Program-made: the position numbers and the translations under genes
Source of the DNA: Siphlonurus alternatus
Lineage: Eukaryota; Arthropoda; Insecta; Ephemeroptera; Siphlonuridae
DNA length: 64,000 bases
Direction: 5' to 3'
Assembly: GCA_949825025.1 (NCBI GenBank)
Contig: OX463785.1
Coordinates: forward strand, 9,735,971-9,799,970
Shown: piece by piece, positions 48,874 through 61,651 of the stretch
Position numbering within the stretch: the stretch's first letter is position 1
Layout of the letters: every line of letters starts with the position of its first letter
Notes under the pieces: generated by a model
The model's database searches: none
Told to the model about the DNA's origin: nothing
What the model saw: the letters and a program-made list of their open reading frames with translations, nothing else

Positions 48874-51032
48874 ATGGCAATCCATGCAGCAAGAGGGAAA
48901 TTAGTGTCTGTAATTGGTGATGAGGTTAGTAATACATATATTTTAAATGAAATTTTAAATTAAGAGATCATATTCTTATGTTTGACCAAAAGAATTTGAA
49001 ATTTGTATGTAAATACAGACGCAATAGACGTCTGAAAAACCCCTTGCTTTTTTGCAGGATACCTGTGTTGGATTTTTGCTTGGAGGAGTTGGCGAGATCA
49101 ATAAGAATAGACAGCCAAACTTCATGGTAGTTGATAAAAGTAAGTATTGGCAGTTTTTTTGTATAGTTAATAAATTCCTCAGACAACTAATTTGGGCTAT
49201 TTGGGAGGCCAGCTGTCACTTGAAGAGGGGGCGTGGACCTGTTTTTATGTAAAAAATTAAATCAATAATATTATTGGTCTTTTCATGTATTAATGAGATT
49301 GTCAGATTGATTTTATTTAGTATTTCTTCTAGCAGTCTATGTAATGATCGAGATAAGAATAAACACTGGGCTGCCATGCCTTTGGTGTATGTATGCATAC
49401 AGTACAGTATATATATATGCATATGATAATGTTGGCATATGCATTGCATATGCATACATACACTGTATATGTACTGTATGCATATGATACAGTCAGTATG
49501 TACTGGTACAGTAATATAATGTGCAGTGTGCATACTGTACAGTGATATATCATACTGTAGATACTGGTATGCATATATATACTCTACTACGTTGTGCTAT
49601 GCATATTATATGCATCTGTACTTCAGAAATATAGCAGTGTTATGTATACAATATACTGTAATGAATTGTATATATTCATATGGAATACATTGATTCTAAT
49701 TGGTGCTACTTCCACAGACACAAGCGTCAGCGAGATTGAAGAATGCTTCAAGCGTTTTGTCAAAAGAGACGACATTGATATTATTCTCATCAACCAAAAC
49801 GTAAGTATCATTAATAAAACTGCGACTACACCCATACTTGACATTAACCATCTTCTATAATGTGGGAAAAATGGTTCTCATTTCTACCCTGATATATGAC
49901 AATTTAAGTCCCTCTAAAACCAGCAAGAAAAATGCAAAAAAAGTTTATTGCCTTCTTAGTTCCTACATATATTTTAAATCTTAGTACTCTACAAAATTTT
50001 AGTTGTAATGCCATAAGTTGACTACAAATATTTTATCCCTTGAATTATTTTGCTACTATGCTGTAACGTTGATCATTCCTACCATGTTAACTTAAATGTT
50101 CTTGCCAGTGTATTGCACTGGTGCACTTGCATTGGCTATCTTACATCACTGTGCTAATAATAAATATAAATTTTTTTCTTGGATTCAAGCTATTTTTACC
50201 AATATTTACTCTTCTATTGCTCCATACTGCATGACCATTATTATTATTATTATTATTATTATTGCTTTCCTGTACATAATTTCTCTATTAATATCCCCTT
50301 TCCCCACAGTAAATTGATTGTGAAGGCAAAAGTACATGGGTGAACTCAACTTCCTCCACTCACTAATTAGTAACATAATCCCCCCTTTCCTCTTCTTCTT
50401 GTTCCTTTTCTGAGAAGAGACCTTAATATATAAGCCATGCACCCAATACTATTAAAGGTATACAGGCCTCAAATTACAAATTAGACAGACATTAAGTGTT
50501 GCTCAAGTTTATAATCAACATTCGTATTATTTTTACCTGCGCGCGGTGCGTCTGTGCGAAGTCGCGCTGTAAAGAAAGTCCTTGCTGACGTCACAACTCA
50601 CAGCTAGCACCGATTAGCATTGAGTTGTGACGTCATCAAGGACTAAATTTCTTACTTTGAACTGCGACTTCGCACGGATGCATCACGCGTGGAAAAAAAT
50701 GATGCGAATGTTGATTATATACTCTAAACCCACTTGGTGACTGTCTAATTTGTATTTTGAGGCCTGTATGCCTTTAAGAATAAGAATTTTATTTCAATCT
50801 CTCCTCTGCCCCCTATATTTAACCCCCTATATTTTTTGCCCGACTATGCCACTGCTAATTCTAACCTCTAAAATGTCAGGTTGCTGAGATGATTCGTCAC
50901 TGCATCGACAGTCACACGCAGCCAATCCCATCAGTCCTGGAGATCCCCTCCAAGGACCATCCTTACGACGCCAGCAAGGATTCAATCCTACGTCGCGCCA
51001 AGGGAATGTTCAACCCTGACGAGTTGCGATAA
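48874..51032 (+). CDS. Vha14-1: V-type proton ATPase subunit F
   Basis: Part of the central rotor stalk of the V1 sector, which couples ATP hydrolysis to proton pumping into lysosomes, endosomes and, in many insect epithelia, across the plasma membrane. Exons 48874-48924, 49058-49139, 49718-49800 and 50880-51032 close in frame at 122 residues; family members are about 119-125. Seen: [19 protein letters not shown], then [40 protein letters not shown] and [15 protein letters not shown], all diagnostic, ending [18 protein letters not shown]. Intron 3 contains a palindromic MITE (50452-50777) and intron 2 contains AT/GC-alternating simple sequence. The symbol is by analogy to the Drosophila orthologue (ATP6V1F in vertebrates). 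Confidence 0.95.
50452..50777. mobile_element. palindromic MITE family 8 in V-ATPase F intron 3
   Basis: TTAAAGGTATACAGGCCTCA and AAATTACAAATTAGACAG at the left are mirrored at the right. Inner arms contain GCGAAGTCGCG-like sequence and TGACGTCA at 50586-50593 and 50628-50635. TTAA flanks both ends. Confidence 0.8.
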
Positions 51033-52937
51033 GTACTTCAATGCCATCTGATGACAGCTAGACATACTAAGGAAACAATTTTATTGCAACATCAGTAATG
51101 TTTATTTAAAAATTTGATTTTCTCATTCACTTTTATTTTATTTTTTTAGTTTTCTTTATTGGCTTTTATAGAAGCTGGCTCTGAATCAATTTTATGAAAC
51201 TATCTAGAATTTTTTATTTCATCCTACACTTTTTATGTTTTATGCAAATTTTGTGCTATTCTGTGCTACTAGTATTGCTATATTATGAATATTTCTTAGA
51301 AGATTTTAAATTTTAATTATTTTAAAAGTCATTATAATGCAACTCAAGAAGCTCAATAGAGAGAAAAAATATGTAAAGAAAATCTACCTACTCTTTAAAA
51401 AAAAATCTGTCTGCACTAAAAAATTGTTTTCCTTCATGTCTTGCTGTATTTAATGGCAATGTACAGCCATTTGCACAAACAACAATAATTGGTCACACCC
51501 ACTTCAAATAATTGAGAGACCACAGATCAAACAGGATTAAAGACCATTTTCACTACAGGTCATCATCAGTGAAACAAGATAAAAAACAAGCCTTTACCTG
51601 CATTAGTCTTTAATCCCACTTGATTCGCATGTTTGATTAAATGGGGGGTACAACTATTTTGTTTTTTATGTAAATGATTGTACATCAAGAACAAAAATAA
51701 GTAACATGAAATCCTAGTAAGAAAAAATTATTGTTAGTTAATTATTATAGATGTTGTGGGGTTTCTTGTTCTATACAGTATAAATAATATTGTCAAGTTC
51801 ATAAATACTATAAGATTTGTTATTAAAATTATTTGTGCCATTTGTACATTCCATTTGTTATTATATATTTTTTTCTTTTATTAAATTTTGTAATATTTTT
51901 CATTATTTAAAAATATCCATCGTGATCATATAAAGCCGGTATTACACGATAAAATTTTTCTAGCTATTGCATACAATTTTTCCTTTCAAGAAAACTTGAA
52001 CTCCATTTGTTTGTACGGAGGTGAAATTTTCTTGCAAGGAAAAATTGTATGCAAAATTGTATCGTGTAATGTAGGCTTAAGACATTAAACTTTTTTTGTG
52101 GGAGCTAATTTTTTAAAGAAAATTGAAGTACACAATACTCTTTATTGTAATGTTGCTAAATCTTGGCACATAAATAACATGATTGATGCATGAAATTTTC
52201 TTGATAAAAACTTGACATAATTAGTCTGATGTCTTTTATGTTCTATCTGTATGAATATAAAATGTAATTAAATATGCAGCAAATAATAATTCTGTTTAAT
52301 GTAAACTATGTATAATAATAATTAGACAAAAGCATATTATTTTATATGTATTTTAAAATTTTGAAAACCAAATGTTGTACAATCCCATACAAAGTATTAT
52401 TTTATTAGTGTAATTAAAAGTAGAGGTTCCTTTTTTGTTTGTTTGAATAGAAATAAAGGTAATGAAATTAAAATTAAGCTGTAGTACTTTTTTTCTTAAT
52501 TAACATTTATTTTGGAATGAAACAATATGTTTAAGTAATAATTTACTAAACTACTGTTTTAGCTTGAAACATATGAGGTAGAATTAAGTAAAACTTATCA
52601 TGTTAAAATTGCATTTTTTTAACTAAAATGATCCTAATAAACAATTAATTAAAATAAAATTACCATATACAAAAGTTTAAATCTTAAGGAAAATAAACCG
52701 TTTCGGTTTTGATATATTTATTAAAGGAAAGCATAGGAATAACCAGCAAGGCCTTACCGACCGAGAATTCACAGAAGGAGAAAATCTTGCGGTCACAGGT
52801 TCACTCGAAAAATGTAGATATTTAACTATGTTTCGAGTGAACCTGTGACCGCAAGATTTTCTCCTTCTGTGACTTGTCGATCGGTAAGGCCTTGCTGGTT
52901 ATTCCTATCCTTTTTTTTTTAAATAAATATACAAAAG
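51033..52937. other. intergenic region between V-ATPase F and CRPPA (tail-to-tail)
   Basis: AT-rich. It carries the long 3' flank of V-ATPase F (an AATAAA lies at about 52450) and a palindromic element (52733-52908). An inverted AATTTTTCC...GGAAAAATT hairpin lies around 51945-52080. No gene seen. Confidence 0.6.
52733..52908. mobile_element. palindromic MITE family 9
   Basis: ATAGGAATAACCAGCAAGGC and CTTACCGA at the left, GAGAAAATCTTGCGGTCACA and GGTTCACTCGAAA within, and the reverse complement to GGTTATTCCTAT at the right. It is next to the CRPPA stop codon, so it could lie in the 3' UTR. Confidence 0.8.
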
Positions 52938-55802
52938 TTATAAAAATAAAATTTGACCTGCAAAAGCATTATCACTAAAAATAACATTAGAAATACATGC
53001 AACTAAACTTTGATATTTTGTAATTTGGTTCCAATATATAACAACTTGACCTTTATTAAATTTAACATTTTGATTTATAATTTTAGATCCAATTCTATAA
53101 AGGTATTCTTTTTCTTCGGTCTGTGCTTGTAATATAACATGTATAATCATACCAGGACTGTGTAAGTCTATTAAACTTGTGAGTGGGATAACATTCTTTT
53201 CTTTAACACATCCATGAAAAACAATGACATTGTTGTATGTTTCTGAAGCATGTCCATTACTGCATGCATTTTTTATGTTGGACACATGCCAAAGTGTAGC
53301 TACTCTGCAGCTTAAAGAGTCTTGTAACCGAGCTATTACTTTCATCTCCGCTTCTTCTTTGTCTTCTGAGTTTAGTATGCACACACGAGTATTCATAGCT
53401 GAAACAAAATTGTGGTTCAAAAAATTTGTCTTCAGGGTATGATAACACGAAACATGATTGTTGTAGTCCCATTTGATTAACATGTACGTATACCTTAGCA
53501 ACCTCATAATAATTCTAAATTTTTTTTAGAGACAGTTCTTACAAAAAAATATAGAAAAAAATTCAAAACAATCGGACGATCCAATTTTTTTAAATTAATT
53601 TCTTAGTTTAGGTCTCCATGGGAAAGCTCTCTACTGAAAATTTAAAAAATTAATTTAAAAAAATCGGATCGTCCGATTGTTTCGAAATTTTTTCCACATT
53701 TTTTTGGTGCTAAGAACTGTCTCTCAAAGAAAATTCATTATTATTATGAGGTTGCTAAGGTTAACATGTTAATCAAATGGGACTATAACAATCAATGTTT
53801 CGTGTTATCTTACCCTTAACGCATTTTGCAATACTTAACTTGGTGCATAGTTAACACTGGCTCATAAATTAGTATTTTAAATAATTAATTATAGGAACTA
53901 TGCACACTGATTGCCTTGCATGGAAAAGTTTGAAAAAGTACTAACAAGATAAATGATTTAACATGACAACATATCCCTTACGGGAGTAAGCCAGAAATAT
54001 TATTTTTTAAATTATTTTTCTCCTAGAAAGTTAGATAACTTAATAACAGCAGTACTTTTTTTTATTATTATTTTTAGAGTGTATGTACTTAACTGTTGTA
54101 AAAAAATATAAAAATAAAATAAAACACCTTTTAAATTTGGTAGGACATTTCCATAAATTTTAAAACGAATACCAATTAAGGGTAAGGTAACGCCACCAAT
54201 GTTAAAAAAAATCCCTCTCACAAAAATTCTGAAAAAAATTTAAAATGTTCTCCTCTACACCCCCTATTAGTAGCTAAAATATCAGGTATACAAATACGAT
54301 CTAGTTTTTGAGTTATGAATTTTTAAAGTTGACCAATTTAACATGGGAGTTTAGGGGGTATAGAGGAGAACATTTTAAATTTTTTTCAGAATTTTTGTGA
54401 GAGGGATTTTTTTTTAACATTGGTGGCGTTACCTTACCCTTAATTAAATTAGTCTACTCTATGTTTTTGGTCAAAGAGCATATAAGGAATTCTCTCTCCT
54501 TTTAACTTTTTTAACGTTGACCTTATGAGACCATGAGTTAGTTCTGAAAATTATTACTGTACTCTACCTTATGGGCAGCATGTCAGAAGAAGTTAGATAC
54601 TGACACTGACAATTTTTAGTACAAATGATACACCAATTGCAACTTTCAACTATTTGGGATAATGGGTACAGTACTGTGAAAGAAAGAGATAGAGTTAACT
54701 AACATAATATGCAGGATTGAGTCTCACCAGTGATGCAGCCGATGGCAGAGTGAAGGTCCCTTCGAAGGGTGACCTTCCACAGTTCCTCAGGTCCTTCTAT
54801 CAGCTTGGCCCTGACCCCGCAGTGACGCAACACCAGCTGCAGACATTCCGTACCTCGCTCCAGCTCCTCCGCGGAGATCTGCAAGATGTGGATTAAAATT
54901 ACTCAAACAGCACTAGAGCTGAACATTTAAGGCTCGATAATTTAAAGCTTGATTTTAGACGTGTTTTTTAAACCCAAAATTTCTGGTCTTAAATTATTGA
55001 GCCTTAAATGTGGCCTTAAGGCTTTGTGAATGCCCCTTCTTAAAACTTATTTACACTGTCATTTCATTGTCAATATGTAAGATGCAATTTTGTTTAAAGT
55101 AAAACTACACTGAAGTATATAATCTTAATTAGTGAAAGTTACATAAATTAAATTTCTTGTCATTCTATTTCAAAAGTTTTTTCAGGACAATTACCAAAAT
55201 TTATTTGGAAAATACTCTAATTACTTGAAACCCAGAAGTACAATTCATAACTAAACTAAACTTTTTTAATTCAAATTGGTTTAAAATACATTATAATTAC
55301 GGGTATGCTCTTCACTGAGCATGCAATATGGGTGTGTATTAAAAATATAAAATTTATGTGATAAAAATATTAAAAATGCATCTACCCATAAGAAATATAG
55401 TCCCTCTTCAAACTCACTTTCTGGTACGCCTCTGTCAGTACTGAAGATTTGAAAGCTTGCGGAGTCTCGCTGTTGAGGAACTTGTTTCTGTCGAGGGTCT
55501 CCGCCAGGAATCCGTCTGAGCTTGCAGCTACCACGGTAGATATGAGAGGTCTAGTAGCACCAGCTGCACCCACGTCGTGTGCAGACCGCACCAGCCGAGC
55601 TAGCAGTGGGAGGGGCACCAGAGGACGCACCGCATCGTGAACCACTATCACCTCGCAGGAACCAGTACCTGAGAAAACAAGTTAAACAAGGATTTAAAAA
55701 TCTACCCATCTTGCATTTTTTTCTGCATATTTGAATAGAGGACTTTGAGGTATGTTTGTGTTGTCAATTTTATTTTATTTATTTGTTTATTTGTTTATTT
55801 GT

Positions 55803-55881
<79 letters not shown>

Positions 55882-55886
55882 TATAT

Positions 55887-55937
<51 letters not shown>

Positions 55938-56159
55938 TTCTTAGCCCTCTAATACTACTAAAATTGTTTTGCACAGAACTGTGAAGTCATGGTCATGTAA
56001 TGACTTTTCCTATGCTTGTGTTCTAAATTTTTGCAAAGCTATGATAACTTGCAGTGCAATTTTAAGAATGTTAGGGGTTTGAACATTTTTTTTATGCAAT
56101 TGACTCAATTAAGTTAAGAGGACCTTCAGGTTATACTCTTAATCCAAATACAGTATGCA

Positions 56160-56214
<55 letters not shown>

Positions 56215-58756
56215 ATGCATATTATAATATTGTAAATTCCAAAAAATTATAAATGCTGTTCATGTATTTTATATGACTTTTATAAGAATCAAAGATCTTA
56301 AAAAGTTCTTATAGGATTAATCTCCTTTAAAAGTATATAATCTTGAGAATATTGCACAATATTTATAATTATAGGCCTGTTCGTAAACCCTGCTCGGTGT
56401 ACACTTTCTACACCCGATCGATCGACCTTATGTTCAGGTGTATACGGTCAATTGGGTGCAGAAAGTGGACACTGGACAGGGTTTACAAACAGGCCTTACA
56501 GTATATAATTATAAAACCATGAGATCTTGAAAGATTCTGTCCAAGATGATAAAAGAGCACAGGGTAATAGTTTAATGTACCCTGCAGTTTGCAAGATCTT
56601 GGTAGGATTTTTTAATAGAAATTTATTAAACTGAAATGAAATGTTCTTTAGATTTTTTTTTTTTTTTTTTTTTTTTTGGCACGAGGCAACTAAATGGTTG
56701 CACCAACCTTGGAGCATTGTAAGACCAGCGTGTATGGATCTGTGTCGAGTGTTTCCACCCCTTGCAACAGTGACCTTCCCCAAGCCTTCTTTACGTTCTG
56801 CAAGAATGCTCTCCATCCGAGATACGTCGTCCGAGACAACAATGATGCTGGAGACCCACGGAACTTCCTCAAATCTCTCAACTGCATGTAGGAACAGAGG
56901 TTTACCCTGGAACAGTAGTTTGTTGTTTCAATATTGAATCATGTCCATGCAGTACACATTTATTTACTAGATTTGCTACACAGTATCCATTACTTAAATG
57001 TTCAAGCCAAATCGTTGAATTGATTGTGGTTAAGATAACCCATTTGCGGAAGATGCAGTATTTGCATGGTTTACACACACATAGGCAGAAACACAGACCA
57101 AAATCCAGGTTGCTGCATAGCGTGCAAGGCTGTCCCTCCCTACCCTCAATACTCATATCGATGGTGTTCCGTCAAAAACGACTAACTCATTTTATCGCGT
57201 CCTCTCAAAAACGACTACAGTAACTCGTTTTATCGCGAGCTGAGATGGTTGGTTTTGCACTATGGGATTCCAGGTATAAAAAAATGTATACCTGGAAATC
57301 CATAGTGTAAAAGTGACCATCTCGGCTCGCGATAAAACGAGTTAGTCGTTTTTGAGAGGACGCGATAAAATGAGATACTACATGTAGTCGTTTTTGACGG
57401 AACACCATCGATATCATGCAGGAGCAGTGACGTAGTCACATCTTTGAATCAACACCTACATTTTAATTAGCTGCCTCTGGAGCGTGTTGGTTGCCAAAGA
57501 TGATTTTGAGAGGGGTACAGCAAATATTTTTAATGCTTGCACACCATGCAATCCGCCTGCATGATGAGATCATCTCTCCTCGGTTTGTAATGTTCATAAT
57601 ATATGATTGTATGTACTCGACGCTATAATACCATAGGGTATTTCCCCTTCATAATATTATATTATATTATATTATATTATTATATTATGTTTGTCATGAG
57701 AAATCTTAAGGGTACCAGTAGGGTAGTTAAAGATAATGCGTACAGAGCTCTGGTGAGACCAGTGCTTGAGTATGGTTGCTGTGTTTGGGACCCATATAGA
57801 TGTGTGGGGGTGAAGGAGTTGGAGAAGGTTCAGCGGAGAGCAGCTAGAAGGGTTACAGGTCGTGTGGGAAGGTTCCAGTTTGTGGGTGATGGTGCTGATG
57901 TTAGAAAGGAGTATGTTAGTGTGTCTGCTTTAATTGAGAATTTGGGGTGGGAGTCGTTGGAGTTAAGAAGAAAAAATTGTAGACTTGGTGTTATGTATAA
58001 GATAACTAGAAATTGTGAGGGTTGGGAAGAGTTGAGTGGTCGTGTGATGAGAGCAGGTTATATTGGAAGAAATGATCATGGATGGAAGTTGGAGTATGTT
58101 AGATGTAGAAGTGATGTGGGAAAGTTTTCTTTTTTAAACAGGACGGTGAGGGAGTGGAATGCGTTGACAGCAGATGTTGCTGAGGCGGAGAGTTTTGATT
58201 TGTTTAAGAAATCTCTGAGAGTTGGTGAACATTCGCGGGCCACCGTGGCATTGCCACATTTGCCGCGTTAATATTATTATTATTTATTTGGGGTGGGAAC
58301 GGGGGGAAGTTGGTAAACCGCTCCCATGTATTTTGGGATCTTCTGACGTATGTATAAATATATATGCATACTGTATAATGTATATATATGGATCCGCTCT
58401 TGCCATAATATATTATATGCAAGTTCAAACAAAAATTAAACAATTAATTAAGTTTTATTAATTAAAAAATTATGCCCACTATAACCATTACTGCAGCACC
58501 AATATATATTATGTTTCAGGGCAATTTTATTCACAAGAAGTGGACGTAATTCAATACATTAGAATATTACCTGAATTTCAAAATATTGCTTTGGTGTAAA
58601 ATTTCCAAGTCGTTCGCCACTGCCGGCGGCCGGTAAAATTACTCCAACGTTGAAATTAATTTCCTAAGAAGAAAAAGAATATAATGTCTGCATAAAGTAA
58701 GTAATAATGATATTACTTACGTCTTCCATGCTTAATCTATTTTTTGTTTCTGTCAT
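52938..58756 (-). CDS. CRPPA: CRPPA/ISPD, CDP-ribitol pyrophosphorylase
   Basis: Makes CDP-ribitol from CTP and ribitol-5-phosphate in the cytosol, the donor for the ribitol-phosphate units of dystroglycan O-mannosyl glycans. Exons in gene order 58756-58721, 58663-58571, 56906-56708, 55668-55418, 54878-54728 and 53398-52938 close in frame at 396 residues, near the vertebrate length. Seen: VGVILPAAGSGERLG, the nucleotide-binding loop of the IspD family; PKQYFEI; SIIVVSDD; GGNTRHRSI; EVIVVHDAVRPLV, the second signature; LNSETPQAF; and LIEGPEELWKVTLRRDL. The last exon supplies the C-terminal domain special to animal ISPD. The 1.7-kb intron at 56907-58570 contains an antisense reverse-transcriptase fragment and a palindromic MITE; other introns have a TTTA microsatellite and long A/T runs. 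Bacterial-type IspD is the alternative assignment, but the C-terminal extension argues for CRPPA. Confidence 0.9.
53436..53820. mobile_element. palindromic MITE family 7, copy 2 (uninterrupted)
   Basis: GGGTATGATAACACGAAACATGA and TGTAGTCCCATTTGATTAAC at the left, mirrored at the right to TTCGTGTTATCTTACCCTTAA. The middle carries AATCGGACGATCC paired with GGATCGTCCGATT. It is located in the last intron of CRPPA. Confidence 0.8.
54177..54446. mobile_element. palindromic MITE family 6, copy 3 (right arm shortened)
   Basis: Nearly identical to 46913-47265, but about 80 bp of the inner right arm is missing: AACATGGGAGTTT joins directly to AGGGGGTATAGAGG. The centre is therefore no longer a full mirror. 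Ends TTAAGGGTAAGGTAACG and CGTTACCTTACCCTTAA are intact. Confidence 0.8.
55766..55939. repeat. (TTTA)n microsatellite
   Basis: About 170 bp of almost uninterrupted TTTA repeats with a few TTTG and TATA variants, in a CRPPA intron. All plus-strand frames are open through it (Phe-Ile-Tyr-Leu repeats), which is an artefact of the repeat. Confidence 0.95.
56163..56213. repeat. poly-A run
   Basis: About 50 consecutive A residues in a CRPPA intron. No retroposon body was recognised before it. Confidence 0.9.
56372..56498. mobile_element. short MITE related to family 3
   Basis: TAGGCCTGTTCGTAAACCCTG at the left; CAGGGTTTACAAACAGGCCTTA at the right; inner arms GTACACTTTCTACACCCGAT and TTGGGTGCAGAAAGTGGACAC. 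The terminus matches that of the elements at 13533 and 17014, with a different interior. Confidence 0.75.
57155..57414. mobile_element. palindromic MITE family 10 in a CRPPA intron
   Basis: ATATCGATGGTGTTCCGTCA and AAAACGACTAACTCATTTTA, then AACTCGTTTTATCGCGAGC, mirrored around a short centre with TATACCTGGAATCC-type sequence. About 260 bp. Confidence 0.8.
57684..58271 (+). pseudogene. non-LTR retrotransposon fragment, C-terminal end of the reverse transcriptase
   Basis: Open frame ending at TAA 58269-58271 with the conserved C-terminal pattern of CR1/Jockey-type LINE reverse transcriptases: ALVRPVLEYGCCVWDPY, LEKVQRRAARRVTGR, NLGWESLELRR and SFLNRTVREWNALT. The catalytic palm motifs and the endonuclease are absent, so it is a 5'-truncated copy and cannot move by itself. 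It is preceded by a TATAT-rich microsatellite (about 57650-57688) and lies antisense in a CRPPA intron. The frame is undamaged, which suggests recent insertion. Confidence 0.88.
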
Positions 58757-61651
58757 AAAAAAGCTGTCAAAACTCTATTCTTATTTTGACATTTAAAATT
58801 CAAAGGGGGCGTGTCTCTATCATTAAAAGAGGGGTGGGGGAACCCATTTTTGGAAATTTTCACATCTGATCATCGGCAACTGTACAGTGCTGCCACAAAT
58901 TTTATGTTGATGAATTGGGTGTTCAAATATTGAACTATATTTTTTAACAAACTAAATAAATCAAAATATTAAATAATTTAGCATTTTTCCAAAATTCTGA
59001 TAATAATATTCCAATTTTGAAACTGTAATCACTAAAATAATTTTCTATGATTTTTCATTACATTAAATTTTCAAAACAATAAGTTTCTCTGAAAAATATT
59101 GACATGAAATACCACTCCATTCTGGGGTTGACCTTTCCTGTCCTTCGAAAGATCGTCTGCTAGGTTGTGATTTAGATCTTTAAATTTGTTTTTAAAGAGA
59201 AGTCATTCTAATTCAAGTTTCCTAGACTTAAAAACGGTAAGATATTGTACATTAATAAATGCTCTTTAGTTTAATATAATATATTATAAAATTTATTAAA
59301 GATTTAACCATATTTTAATGCGAAATACATGAACCGGTTGTCATGGATTCATCAGGCCTATCAATTTCTCCATTAAAATTGGTAACATGGAACTTCGCTA
59401 TACACTAAACACGTTTCGAGAGCGTGTCTGGCAAGGCCAAAGCTTTGAATAGGATTTTACAGAGATGCTTGTTAGGTTATTTTTAAAATTAGATCTAGGA
59501 TGCTTTAAGTTTAAAAGAAAAAAAAAAAAAAAAGTAAGTTTTGGCAAAGAGAATTGCATGTTCAGAGGTAGAATGTGCTATAAGATATTTTAAATCAGTA
59601 AGGTGAATGCTGTGGTGGACTTTACTTTGCTTAAATTGTAGTAGAAATAGTCATCATAATTCACAATTGCCAAAAGTTTTTCTATCTTATTTATCACAAA
59701 TTTTTAGAAGAAATATGGTTTGGCCTACCAACCGTGATGAGGTATTTTAATTTTTTTTTATCCACAAAAAAATTCATATTTCTATATTAATAAATAAAAA
59801 AATCATGGAATGTTTTACGTAAAATTTTTTATCAATATTATATCCCCTTGAGCACACCGTCATATGCTCAAAGCTCTAATATTTAATTTAATGCTAGAAT
59901 TCTGAATAAGTATTCAGTACTGTGTATCCTTGCATGACCTCCCCTTTTTGTAATGTACTTTATATGTACTACAAGATAAACTTTTAACGCTACATACATT
60001 TTTAAATAATGGTTTTGTAATTATTGCCTTCGTTGTGTTTTAACAGTGTTAAAAGCTCAAGTTCTTCTATTTGTTGATAATCTATGTATACAGCTGATTT
60101 TGTCATATCTTGTTTACTTAGTCTATATTACTCTAATACCAATAAACCATAATACATTCGGTAATATAGATAACTGATATTAAGAGCTTATACTGGATAC
60201 TTCTAAATACTTTAATAATCTATGTACTTATTATAATATAGCTTAATTAAAGTACAATACAGTAACCAACGTTCAGTAGTTGAAATTTCAATATTTTGTA
60301 CCATAAAATTTTAAATTTATTGCGATGTTTTCAGGTGTCTGTAGAGCTATAGTTAACAAACTAACACTCTGGTGAAAATTTCAAAACTATTTTTTTTGCA
60401 GACGCACTGCTAAAAACTACATATTATTACATTTCACATCCTCCAGAAAACAGAACTAATTGACACATCATAAACTTGGATTTTGTTTTAAGAATATTTT
60501 TAAAATGAACTTGAATATGGATGAAGTTTTGTACCAAATTTTTTACAGTTTCAATGGGCAACATGCATTACTTTTTATTGCAGATGTAAATTATTTTTTA
60601 ATTTAATGAAGGCCAATAAAGAGTACCAAATTATATGCTACTCTTATTATTTTTTCCCCCATATTTTTCTGAGTCTGTGAACTATTTTTAAAAAATAATT
60701 GAAATTGTGGCCACGCCCTTTGAAGACGTTTCAGCCCTATCCTTTTATTAAAGACCAAATGCCTCCAGGGGGTGTAGCTGCTCTTTCAATAATTTTTTTT
60801 GCAAAGTACAGACTCAAAAATTTCTAAAAAAAAAAATAAAGTGGCACAATTTGGTACCAAAGGGGGGTTTAAAAAGTGTCTATACACAGGCCTTATGGGT
60901 GATGTCATAAAGGACATTTGGCATCAAGGTATCAAGGTATTAGTGATAATAGAAACAGCATCAACTGACCTTCACTTCACAAAAACAATGCCAGTACCGA
61001 TACACATCATTTCCAATACAATGTAAATAAAAAGACACTTTTTAAATCCCCTTCGGTACCAACAATAGACAATAATGGTTGCATTTTTTTATTTCATAAT
61101 TAGAAAATAATGAAAATATACATAAAATTATGCTTTTCTGATTTTTTTTTCAGATTTTTTGGAGTACGGGAACTAATTTTTAAAAAAATATTTTAAATAT
61201 CTGAATTAGGGTGGTACAACCTGACAGGACAACCGTGACGTCATCAATAGCCAATCACAGCACGAAAAAATGACATCACGGTTGTCCCATCAGGTGTTAC
61301 ACCCTAATTCAGATATTTTAAATATTTTTTTAAAATTAGTGCTCACACTCCAAAAAATCTGAAAAAATTCAGAAAAGCATAATTTTATAGAATAGAATAG
61401 AAAATTGCTTTACATACATAGCATGACGCCATATCCCTTTACGGATTAAGCCAGCAGCATTATTACCTCGGCCGTCTTCAAATTGCCCCCCCCCCCCCCA
61501 AGCACTCAATAATTTTATGTATATTTTCTCATTATGAAATTTAAAAAAAAAAGCAACCATTATGTCTATTCTTTTCTGTAATAAAAATGTCATGTAGGTT
61601 GTGGTTATGATAGTTTCTCCGAGGTACTGATTTTACACTTTCTTTCTACAG
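58757..61651. other. divergent region between CRPPA and pyruvate kinase
   Basis: Should contain the CRPPA promoter and the promoter and 5' UTR exon of pyruvate kinase; the acceptor directly before the pyruvate kinase ATG shows that its 5' UTR is split. Two diverged members of palindromic family 2 lie at about 60655-60855 and 61121-61388. Open frames here are repeat-derived. Confidence 0.55.
61121..61388. mobile_element. diverged palindromic family 2 member, TGACGTCA core of different sequence
   Basis: Arms TATGCTTTTCTGA, TCAGATTTTTTGGAGTACGG and AACTAATTTTTAAAAAAATA, mirrored at the right. The core is CTGAATTAGGGTGGTACAAC and GACAACCGTGACGTCATC, different from that of other members. Confidence 0.65.

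Noticed and set aside
55745..55984. Long plus-strand ORFs encoding Phe-Ile-Tyr-Leu repeats
   Set aside because: They are translations of the (TTTA)n microsatellite, which is open in all three frames; no gene signals.
56680..56690. GGCACGAGG next to a long T-run, resembling a cDNA library adaptor
   Set aside because: The motif is only 9-10 bases, and the flanking sequence continues in phase as intron and exon of CRPPA. Coincidence is more likely than a cDNA contaminant.
60799..61026. 75-codon ORF before pyruvate kinase
   Set aside because: It lies in and next to a diverged palindromic repeat and has no recognisable domain.
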